From the NCBI RefSeq assembly GCF_014217805.1, contig NZ_CP055156.1, forward strand, positions 2,176,585 to 2,240,584: DNA of 64,000 nt, read 5' to 3'. Origin of the DNA: Adhaeribacter swui (lineage in GTDB: Bacteria; Bacteroidota; Bacteroidia; Cytophagales; Hymenobacteraceae). Positions 8,352-15,370 of the stretch are shown here, piece by piece. The notes beneath the pieces are model-generated. The model was not told the origin of the DNA, did no database searches, and saw nothing but the letters and a program-made list of their open reading frames with translations. The translations under genes and the position numbers were made by a program. Position 1 is the stretch's first letter. Each line of letters begins with the position of its first letter.

Positions 8352-9272
8352 TTAAGTAACCGCAAATTGTTTAGCCATAAACCGCGATACCGGAAAAAGC
8401 AATAATACTGCCAGTCCGTATAACCAACCCGCAAAACCTGCCGCTAACGTAGCATCCAGGATAATTAAAGATAATACGCCCGCTTTTACCGCTAAACGTA
8501 TTTCTTTGGGCTGCAAGGTTTTTACCGCTTTTAACAAGGGCAGCATGATCAAGTAAGCAAAAAGCAAGGCAAAAGGCAAGGCCGTTACTATAGAAAAGTG
8601 GGGTAAAAACGTAAGGGCGCCAATACTTAAAAACACCAGCACGTATAAAGCCACCGCAGCCTGCAAAATAGGCCGGCTACCGCCGTGCACTTCGCCCCGA
8701 CTAATGACGGTAATGTTGGCAATGTACACAATCGGAATAAAGGCCAGGTACCAATAATGCTCCAGGCTGGCCGTAATAGCGCTCATGCCCAACAGTAAAT
8801 TGCCGCCCCGGCAAGCGCCCATGTTAATCGGCCCAAGAAAACCCTGGTGTTTGCCCCAGGCATCGTACAATAAAGCCAGAGCCGCCACCACTACCGCAAT
8901 AATACCGCTGGTAGCAGACACGATAAAAGCTGCCCCAATGCCAAGAATAAGTAATAAAGCACCCAGCGTAGTAGCGCTGGCTTTTGAGGCTGCCCCACTG
9001 GGAATGGGTCGCTCCGGGCGCTCTACTTTATCTAAATCTGCATCAAAAACATCGTTAAAAACTACCCCGCCGCCGTATAAACCAATGGTAGATAAAACCA
9101 ACCAGCCTAAATCCGAAGCCAGCGGGTGGTACAAAGAACCGTAAGCCGAACCAACTTCTTGCTGAATCAGGCGTACGGCGCCGGCCGCGGCAAAACCCGC
9201 CAGAATATCTGCCACAGCGGTAACAATATTAGCCGGGCGCATAAGCACCAAATGCGCAAAAATGCGGTTCAT
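8352..9272 (-). CDS. eboC: EboC-like UbiA-family prenyltransferase
   Basis: A 306-residue integral membrane protein with about eight to nine hydrophobic helices. The first Asp-rich motif is NDVFDADLDKVERPERPIPSG (NDxxDxxxD) and the second region includes LYDAWGKHQG. UbiA enzymes transfer isoprenyl groups to aromatic or other acceptors using a Mg2+-bound diphosphate. RPERPIPSG is typical of the family. It lies 139 bp from the eboD-like gene and 171 bp from the TatD-like gene on the same strand. The EboC assignment rests on this neighbourhood; acceptor and prenyl donor are unknown. A phytol/dolichol-kinase-like gene at 13117-13845 could supply polyprenyl phosphate (inference). Confidence 0.87.
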   Translation of the reverse strand: MNRIFAHLVLMRPANIVTAVADILAGFAAAGAVRLIQQEVGSAYGSLYHPLASDLGWLVLSTIGLYGGGVVFNDVFDADLDKVERPERPIPSGAASKASATTLGALLLILGIGAAFIVSATSGIIAVVVAALALLYDAWGKHQGFLGPINMGACRGGNLLLGMSAITASLEHYWYLAFIPIVYIANITVISRGEVHGGSRPILQAAVALYVLVFLSIGALTFLPHFSIVTALPFALLFAYLIMLPLLKAVKTLQPKEIRLAVKAGVLSLIILDATLAAGFAGWLYGLAVLLLFPVSRFMAKQFAVT

Positions 9273-9443
9273 AAGCGAAAAGAGTAAGAAGGTAGTACGT
9301 TCTAAGTAATAGGTTCTAAGTTCTAAGTAATAAGTTTTACGTTTACCCTATTCCGGCTAGCGTAAATTCATAATAAGCTTTATGTAAGTATGAAGTTTAT
9401 TTAAAAAAATTGAATACTTACAACATAAAACTTATTACCTGGC

Positions 9444-10379
9444 TTAGCGGATGATGTTAGAAGTAGGGGTGTTAGCTTCATCAATACGCGGCGTTTGGCC
9501 TCCGCGTAAAATTGAGCTTCCCGAAAACTTCTGGCTTTGGTCAATGGGTTGGGCTTCGAGCCAGTCACTTTCCGGCATTTGTCCGCTTTGGCCGAATGCC
9601 GCTAAGGCATTGCCGTAACTTACCAAACGTACCTGGTCTTCGGGTATGCCGCGCTCTAACATTAAGGCTACCGTTTTAGGTACCGCCAACGGATCACTAA
9701 TACCCCAGTCGGCTGCCGAGTTAATCATGATTCTTTCGGGGCCGTATTGTTTTACAATTTCTACCATGCGCTCGTTACCCATTTTGGTGTGCGGGTAAAT
9801 AGTAAAGGCCGCCCAGAAACCCCGGTCCAGCACATCTTTCACGGTTTCTTCGTTGTTGTGATCCACGATTACCATGCCGGGATCAATGCCGTGCTCCAGG
9901 GCTACTTCCATGCTGCGCAGGGTGCCTTTTTTCTTGTCGCGGTGCGGCGTATGAATTTGTACCGGCAGGTTTACTTCTTTGGCAATTTCGAGCTGCAGGC
10001 GGTAGTATTTATCTTCGGCGGCAGTTTGGTCGTCGTAACCAATTTCGCCCACGCCTACTACTCCTTCTTTCGCTACGTAAAGGGGCAGCAATTCCATTAC
10101 CTGTTCGGCCAAAGGCTCGTTATTGGCTTCTTTGGAATTTAAACCAATGGTGCAGTAATGTTTAATGCCAAACTGGCTCGACCGGAAACGCTCAAATCCA
10201 ATCAGGTGGCTGTAATAATCTTTAAAAGTTCCTGCTTCGGTACGTGGTTGCCCCATCCAGAAAGCCGGTTCAATAATCGCTACAATTCCGGCCCGGCGCA
10301 TGGCTTCGTAATCATCGGTAGTCCGTGAGGTCATGTGTACGTGGGGGTCAATCAGCGGGAAAGGACTAGTAGTATTCAT
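9444..10379 (-). CDS. eboB: EboB-like TatD-family metal-dependent hydrolase
   Basis: A 311-residue amidohydrolase-fold protein. Metal-binding features are DPHVHM near the start, GVGEIGYDD, IHTPHRDKKKG, VDHNNEET and SAADWGISDP, matching TatD-type HxH, Glu, His, His and Asp. Residues PLIDPHVHMTSRTTDDYEAM begin right after the ATG, so it is cytoplasmic and starts without a leader. TatD relatives are usually nucleases, but the version in ebo clusters has no proven substrate. The spacers on both sides (171 and 175 bp) contain only degenerate AT-rich text. The EboB name follows from the gene order. Confidence 0.87.
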   Translation of the reverse strand: MNTTSPFPLIDPHVHMTSRTTDDYEAMRRAGIVAIIEPAFWMGQPRTEAGTFKDYYSHLIGFERFRSSQFGIKHYCTIGLNSKEANNEPLAEQVMELLPLYVAKEGVVGVGEIGYDDQTAAEDKYYRLQLEIAKEVNLPVQIHTPHRDKKKGTLRSMEVALEHGIDPGMVIVDHNNEETVKDVLDRGFWAAFTIYPHTKMGNERMVEIVKQYGPERIMINSAADWGISDPLAVPKTVALMLERGIPEDQVRLVSYGNALAAFGQSGQMPESDWLEAQPIDQSQKFSGSSILRGGQTPRIDEANTPTSNIIR

Positions 10380-10554
10380 TTTATTTAGATTATAAAGATG
10401 ATTTATAGATACATATAGGATAAAATAACCAGTATTTTATCTCAAAATTTAAAATTAAGTACTTAGACGAAGATAAATTAGTCGTTTATTTTCAATGAAT
10501 GTTTGGATTTATAAACCTAAAAACGAACAACCAATAACGAGCAACGAACAAAAC

Positions 10555-11442
10555 TTATACAGTTTGCGCAGCTACGGCTTCGCCAATGGTATCCCAGGTA
10601 AGTTCATCGCTGGCAATTTTGGCTTTTAAATCGGGCACCGTGTCGAGCATGGTTTTCGCTTCCGGGTAATTGCTTTCGGCGCATACCAGGGCAGCGGCTT
10701 GTTGTTCCAGTTCGTTGGGTTGGGTGAACAATTTCTGAATATCGGGCCAAATAGATTCATCTACAAACGGTCCTACGTTGCGCCAAACTTCCGGGCTTAG
10801 CGTACGACCAGCCGCCCAGCGTTCATGAGCAAAATCCGACAGCGTTTGCGCTAATTTTAAATTCCGACGATTTTCTAAACCATAAATGCGGTACAAAGGC
10901 CGGCTGGTAAATATCGATTTTAATACCAACTGGTTCCAGGCTTCTTCGGGCAAATAATCGTGCGGATACGGGTTCTGCAGCGCTACGGCTTCAAAAACCA
11001 AAGTCATGTTGGTGCGCACGCCTTCCGCTATTCTTGGAATATGTTTTTCCGGGTACGGTAAAATGGGCAAAGCGGCGTATAGAGCTACCAATTCGTTTAC
11101 GTCGGCAGTGGCAAACAGTTTATCCAGCGTTCTTACGTATTCTTCCGGCGATTGGTGCGGCAACGACAACGCTAATAAAGTACGAGCGGCTTGGTCGGCG
11201 GTCCAACCTTGGGGGTTAAAACCCGGACGTAAAGCCTCGGCAGCGGCCAGATCGGCCTCGGTAATTTCTAATTTCTTTTTCCCGACAAAACGGGGTGCCA
11301 TACTAAAAGCCTGAAAAAATTTGCTTTCGGTTTGCGCTTCGGCTAATTGTTTTTCGAGCCAGGTTATTCCTTGAGGCGTAGTGGCGCGGGTAAGAAGTTC
11401 CGTTAAAAAGTTTTTTACAGATTCTTGGTCAGCTATTGGCAT
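10555..11442 (-). CDS. eboA: EboA-like metabolite traffic protein
   Basis: A 295-residue soluble alpha-helical protein without signal peptide or obvious catalytic motif. It starts the four-gene group (EboA, EboB, EboC, EboD in transcription order). Recognisable pieces include ARTLLALSLPH, LDKLFATADVNELVALYAALPILPYPE, GLENRRNLKLAQTLSDFAHERWAAGR and a C-terminal AAALVCAE helix. EboA proteins are annotated only as metabolite-traffic proteins; their helical repeat-like content suggests a scaffold (inference). The assignment relies both on overall resemblance and on the conserved order with TatD, UbiA and AroB-like genes. Confidence 0.83.
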   Translation of the reverse strand: MPIADQESVKNFLTELLTRATTPQGITWLEKQLAEAQTESKFFQAFSMAPRFVGKKKLEITEADLAAAEALRPGFNPQGWTADQAARTLLALSLPHQSPEEYVRTLDKLFATADVNELVALYAALPILPYPEKHIPRIAEGVRTNMTLVFEAVALQNPYPHDYLPEEAWNQLVLKSIFTSRPLYRIYGLENRRNLKLAQTLSDFAHERWAAGRTLSPEVWRNVGPFVDESIWPDIQKLFTQPNELEQQAAALVCAESNYPEAKTMLDTVPDLKAKIASDELTWDTIGEAVAAQTV

Positions 11443-11540
11443 ATCAGAAAAGAACAGTTTATAAGTGAAAGCAGCTTTTCAATGGTAATGGCATACGCAT
11501 TTTGCTACCTAAAAGGTACTGCTTATTTACTATAGCACTT

Positions 11541-11548
11541 CAAATGTA
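11541..11548 (-). promoter_or_regulatory. Possible -7 element upstream of eboA
   Basis: TACATTTG (minus strand) fits TAnnTTTG and lies about 100 bp before the eboA-like ATG. No clear -33 TTTG occurs about 20 bp upstream, so this is weak. Confidence 0.25.
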
Positions 11549-11723
11549 ATAATATTTACTTCTGAATGGTAAAATATTAGGTTTCTTTTATATTAGAAAT
11601 GATTTTTATCATTGTCTTTGGAACTGGATTGCTAAACCATTTAATTTTTAATTTTTTTTATTTTTGGAGGCTTCTGGCTAGTAAGCAGCGGAATTAGTTT
11701 TATGGTTACCTACTATGGCGCCT

Positions 11724-11943
11724 ACTATGGCGCGGAAGTTACTTCCGTGACTTTCAAATTCTCGTTCGCATAGCCACTGTCCTAGCTTTGATTGCCAATT
11801 GAAGTTGTTTCATTGTTGAGGTTCTGTTCTTTTTGTCTTGACACAAAGTAAGAGGGCCCCTACCCCCAGAACCAAAAAAGTCAAGACGCTAAAAACTCGC
11901 TGAACGCTCAAACAGTTTAGCGTCAATACTTGCACCTGGCTGA
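11724..11943 (+). repeat. Dispersed 220-bp hairpin-rich repeat, copy 1
   Basis: This block is the reverse complement of 47942-48151 over nearly its whole length, with long identical runs, and lies in the 657-bp gene-free spacer between eboA and the NIPSNAP gene. It contains GACGCTAAA (11885-11893) facing TTTAGCGTC (11916-11924) around a 22-nt loop. A second hairpin that is perfect in the other copy is broken here: after ACAAA about 20 bases rich in G and C replace two A residues. No protein is encoded by both copies. The rest of the spacer holds nothing else I recognise. Confidence 0.85.
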
Positions 11944-12020
11944 AGCTATTTGTTGCATAGTAAATTGACAAAATTTTAAAAATTCAAAATTTAAATAAAT
12001 GTTGGGTGGATAAAATAAAA

Positions 12021-12047
12021 AGCACTTACCCGAGGAGAGTAAGTGCT
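12021..12047 (-). terminator. Terminator of the NIPSNAP gene
   Basis: AGCACTTAC at 12021-12029 pairs with GTAAGTGCT at 12039-12047, with TTTTTATTTTA following on the minus strand, about 50 bp after the stop codon. Confidence 0.75.
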
Positions 12048-12099
12048 GAAAATTTAAATCTGACTAGAGAAATGTCTATACCAGATGGTAATTTTTTAA

Positions 12100-12909
12100 T
12101 TATTTGATAGGAGAGTAATCGGTAGGTTTCATGTAAACCGATTCTACTTTGGTGGTTAAAGAGCCGCCGCCTTTTACTTCGGAAGCTGCTTTTACTTTTA
12201 TCCATTCCGGATCGTTCCGGAAGGCTTCAAATGAAGCCAAACCAGCTTCCTGGCTTTTATGCGCTAAAATGTAAACCAAGGTGTTATCAGCGCCCGGCTG
12301 ACCGGCTACCGGATGAAAGTAAACAATGTTTTCCATGCCGTATTTACTAAATAAACCCATAGTGTGATCCCGGAAGCGAGCATCTAGATTCACTAAGTTA
12401 TTAGGAGTAGTGGTATAGGTACGCAGCTCAAAAGTACGCTCCGGGCTAGCTTGCTTTAATGTAATAGCCGGCGAATAATCGGTCGTTTCCATAAATAACT
12501 GGTCTACTTTGGCTACCAGTTTACCGTTTTCTTCGGATTTAGAAGCTACTGCTTTCCACTCCGGATCAGAGCCGAAAGCTTGCCAGGAAGCATCGCGCGC
12601 TTCGCGGTTGGGGTAAGCCAAAATATAAATTAATTTGTTATCCGGATTCTCCAGCGGTAACCAATAGCCAATATTGGTCATGCCGTGTTTTTCAAAAATC
12701 CGGGTAGTATTGGTCCGGAAGCGGTTTTCGAGGTCGGCTAATTTACCGGGGTGCGCGTAATAAACCCGCATTTCAAAAATCCGGGTATCGCGAGCCGCCG
12801 GAGTAGCCGAATTACCCGCAGAGGATTGAGCCCCAGAACCAGATTTACAACCAGAAACAATTAAAATACCAGCAAAAGCCAGTAGTAAAAAAGAGTGCAA
12901 TGTACGCAT
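12100..12909 (-). CDS. Lipoprotein with two NIPSNAP domains
   Basis: A 269-residue exported lipoprotein: hydrophobic leader LLLAFAGILIVSGCKSG with lipobox VSGC at about residue 21. Two tandem NIPSNAP (ferredoxin-like) domains follow: FEMRVYYAHPGKLADLENRF with IGYWLPLENPDNKLIYILAYP, and FELRTYTTTPNNLVNLDARF with IVYFHPVAGQ and LVYILAHKS. Each ends with a similar DPEWKAV/DPEWIKV helix and VDQLFMETTDYSP/VESVYMKPTDYSP strand, so the gene arose by internal duplication. NIPSNAP domains are small ligand-binding or dimerising folds; no catalytic function is known for bacterial members. It has its own terminator and is separated from the ebo genes by a repeat. Confidence 0.9.
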   Translation of the reverse strand: MRTLHSFLLLAFAGILIVSGCKSGSGAQSSAGNSATPAARDTRIFEMRVYYAHPGKLADLENRFRTNTTRIFEKHGMTNIGYWLPLENPDNKLIYILAYPNREARDASWQAFGSDPEWKAVASKSEENGKLVAKVDQLFMETTDYSPAITLKQASPERTFELRTYTTTPNNLVNLDARFRDHTMGLFSKYGMENIVYFHPVAGQPGADNTLVYILAHKSQEAGLASFEAFRNDPEWIKVKAASEVKGGGSLTTKVESVYMKPTDYSPIK

Positions 12910-13116
12910 ACGATTAAAAGTGTAGAAATTTAAAAAATGAGCAAGTTTTTAAGTGTGAGCAAATCAATTGCTTACTAAGATTTGGTCAAAAAACAATGAA
13001 CGGGTACAAGTATAGTAATTATTCTGTTAGAAAGCTTAAGCGCGTAACTGCGGTTTATACTGATTTTTTAAAATTTTTGAATAGAAGCAACCTGCGTCTT
13101 TTGTAAACAGGTAATT

Positions 13117-13845
13117 CTAGGCCAGGAGCCAGTAAGCCAGACCAGCCGCTGTGAGCTGCATGGTTAAATTATCGAGTCCGTGGTTGCTGACCGATTCAAC
13201 GGCGGCTCCGCCTAATCCGCAAACGAGCGCAGTTTTTAAAGAATCCGGCCACGGATAGCCAATAAAATAAAGGCCCAGAAAAGCCACTACAATGCTCACA
13301 CCGGCCACGGCTGCCGAACCTTCTACACTGCGGGTAGCTTTTACGCCGAGCAACGAGGGTACCTGGTAGCGGTGTTTGCCCCACCGCGAGCCTACGGGCT
13401 CCCCTACGGCATCGCCCCAGCCCCCTACTAAATACCCAACAAAAGCAAATTTTAAAAAAAAGAGGTTAGCTAGCACGCCCCCTAAAGCAGTAGTTAGTAA
13501 AGGAATAAGAATAAATAAAGTGCGATGCGGCCGGTCCGATTCCCGGGCCATTACTTCGTAAAAAGAGAAGTCCTCGCCTTGCACAACCGCAAACAGTACA
13601 AACAAACTTACAATGCTGCCAAACAAAATAACGGCCGGTAAACCATACTTTACCTGAAAAATACTGGCGGTAGAAAAAATTAAAAAATGGAATATTTTGC
13701 GGGTGTAAGCCGTACGAACCTGGTGCTGTTTTTTTAAATAAGAAACCAAAAGCGCAACTACCAATACGTAGCCCAATATAAATGGCCCCAGTTGCCTGAT
13801 TAATTCTACAGATGGTATTGCGCGGTTGATAAAGTTTTGCAGCAT
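13117..13845 (-). CDS. Phytol/dolichol-kinase-like CTP-dependent lipid kinase, integral membrane
   Basis: A 242-residue protein with about seven hydrophobic helices. Family marks of the VTE5/SEC59 (CTP:polyprenol kinase, CDP-alcohol-related) superfamily are RKIFHF, GGWGDAVGEPVGSRWGKHRYQVP, RSVEGSAAV and VESVSNHGLDNLTMQ. Such kinases phosphorylate phytol, geranylgeraniol or dolichol at the membrane. Its presence about 4 kb from a UbiA prenyltransferase could mean isoprenoid supply to the ebo-type pathway, or it may be an independent salvage kinase. The gene is monocistronic as far as I can see, with 207 bp between it and the NIPSNAP gene. Confidence 0.8.
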   Translation of the reverse strand: MLQNFINRAIPSVELIRQLGPFILGYVLVVALLVSYLKKQHQVRTAYTRKIFHFLIFSTASIFQVKYGLPAVILFGSIVSLFVLFAVVQGEDFSFYEVMARESDRPHRTLFILIPLLTTALGGVLANLFFLKFAFVGYLVGGWGDAVGEPVGSRWGKHRYQVPSLLGVKATRSVEGSAAVAGVSIVVAFLGLYFIGYPWPDSLKTALVCGLGGAAVESVSNHGLDNLTMQLTAAGLAYWLLA

Positions 13846-13921
13846 GATTAATTTGCTCGCGTAAGGGTGTATTTATCGAGTACTTATTATTTAAGTGAGA
13901 AGTTATAAGAAGAAATATCTA

Positions 13922-14135
13922 TTTGGCGCTGCTTGTCTTTGGAGCCTTTTCAAGTCTCCATGCTCGGGTGCTATCTAACTTGATACGGCTGAGTTTGCCT
14001 CCTGCCCGGCGGGCCTCGTTTGGCTCTTTCGGGCTGGTCTAAGCTTCCTTTCCTCCTGACGTCGGAATTCTGCTGCGCAGAACCGAAACCTTAGAAGGCC
14101 CTCAACAGCCAAACTGGTGTCAATTGCTCGTAGCT
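13922..14135. other. GC-rich unexplained intergenic block
   Basis: In an otherwise AT-rich 453-bp spacer this part is clearly GC-richer and contains short self-complementary pieces such as CTCCTGCCCGGCGGGCC and GAATTCTGCTGCGCAGAA. No frame gives a convincing protein. It looks like a remnant of a dispersed repeat or transferred fragment; no second copy is present in this window. Confidence 0.4.
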
Positions 14136-14181
14136 ACTGTATTTGGCCAAATTGGAAGTAATAGAGTTTGCCTTTAAAACG

Positions 14182-14215
14182 AAAAGGCAGGTATTCTGAT
14201 GGATACCTGCCTTTT
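14182..14215 (-). terminator. Terminator after metF
   Basis: AAAAGGCAGGTAT (14182-14194) and ATACCTGCCTTTT (14203-14215) form a 13-bp perfect stem with an 8-nt loop; T-rich sequence follows on both sides. It lies 84 bp after the metF stop. Confidence 0.8.
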
Positions 14216-14246
14216 GTAGTGTTATTTCGAAATAAATTTAAAAAAG

Positions 14247-14276
14247 CCAACGCCTTGGTTGGTGTCTTCACCAACC
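14247..14276 (-). repeat. REP-like hairpin element, single copy
   Basis: Read on the minus strand: GGTTGGTGAAGACACCAACC followed by AAGGCGTTGG. An 8-bp stem closes over the tetraloop AAGA. Same core and same tail as the cluster at 24978-25320 and the copy at 54343-54377. Confidence 0.75.
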
Positions 14277-14298
14277 TACTGTGCTCCCAAGAAAATTG

Positions 14299-15252
14299 TT
14301 AAAAAATCTCTTTGGCGATGGCAGCGGTAGCTTCCGATTTACTCATGGTATAAAAATGCAGGCAGGGTACGCCAAACTGTACTAATTCTTTACACTGCTG
14401 CGTAGCCCACTCAATCCCAACTTGGCGTACTGCTTGCGGTGTTTGAGCGCTATCAATAGCCTGTACTAAATCGTTGGGAATATCGATATGGAATAAGTTG
14501 GGCAGCATGCGTAGCTGGTTTTTCACCGTAAGCGGTTTTATGCCCGGAATAATGGGTACGTTGATGCCGTACTCACGACAAGCTTTTACAAAGTTGAAAT
14601 ACTTCTGGTTATCGAAAAACATTTGCGTAATAATGTACTGCGCGCCCATGTCTACTTTCATCTTCAAATACTTCAAGTCAATTTCCAGGTTGGGTGCTTC
14701 GCTGTGTTTTTCGGGGTAACCGGCTACTCCGGCACAAAAATTAGTAGGCACCGGATTGGCGATATCCTCGTCGAGGTAAATGCCCTGGTTTAAGTTGCAT
14801 ACTTGTTTTAGTAATTCAGAAGCGTACGCATGACCATCGGGGTGCGGCCGGAACTGGGCTTCTGTTTTAATAGAGTCGCCCCGAAGTACCAGCACGTTAT
14901 CAATGCCCAAAAAGTTAAGGTCCATAAGGGCATTCTCGGTTTCTTCCCGGCTGAAGCCGCCGCAGATAATATGCGGCACCGCATCTACATTATATTTATG
15001 CATAATAGCCGAGCAAATACCTACGGTACCCGGCCGTTTGCGGATGCTGATTTTTTCGAGTAAGCCATTTTCCCGTTCCTTAAACACGTATTCTTCGCGG
15101 TGATAAGTAACGTTAATGAATGGCGGCTTAAACTCCATGAGCGGGTCGATGCCATTGTAGATGGATTGAATACTGGTGCCTTTTACCGGCGGTAAAATTT
15201 CGAAAGAGAAAAGCGTTTTTTTCGCGTTTGCTATATGTTCCGTTACTTTCAT
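14299..15252 (-). CDS. metF: Methylenetetrahydrofolate reductase
   Basis: A 317-residue FAD-dependent TIM-barrel enzyme that reduces 5,10-methylene-THF to 5-methyl-THF, the methyl donor for the adjacent methionine synthase. Family marks: SFEILPPVKG near the start, NVTYHREEYV, PHIICGGFSREETENALMDL, NVLVLRGD, GVAGYPEKHSEAP, KVDMGAQYIITQMFFDN and PIIPGIKPL. Length is normal for MetF. It starts 118 bp downstream of the metH stop on the same strand, so it probably shares the SAM-riboswitch-controlled transcript. The spacer between the two genes is AT-rich and contains a long imperfect inverted repeat built from ATTAGAAATTAGAAAT and its complement. Confidence 0.97.
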   Translation of the reverse strand: MKVTEHIANAKKTLFSFEILPPVKGTSIQSIYNGIDPLMEFKPPFINVTYHREEYVFKERENGLLEKISIRKRPGTVGICSAIMHKYNVDAVPHIICGGFSREETENALMDLNFLGIDNVLVLRGDSIKTEAQFRPHPDGHAYASELLKQVCNLNQGIYLDEDIANPVPTNFCAGVAGYPEKHSEAPNLEIDLKYLKMKVDMGAQYIITQMFFDNQKYFNFVKACREYGINVPIIPGIKPLTVKNQLRMLPNLFHIDIPNDLVQAIDSAQTPQAVRQVGIEWATQQCKELVQFGVPCLHFYTMSKSEATAAIAKEIF

Positions 15253-15370
15253 GTCAGGAATTATGAATTAAAAATTAGAAATTAGAAATGGTCGAAATTT
15301 TTAAAATTTTACTCCGGAGCCACTTCTAATTTCTAATTGATAATTTCTAATTTTTTATTTTTTAATTCAT

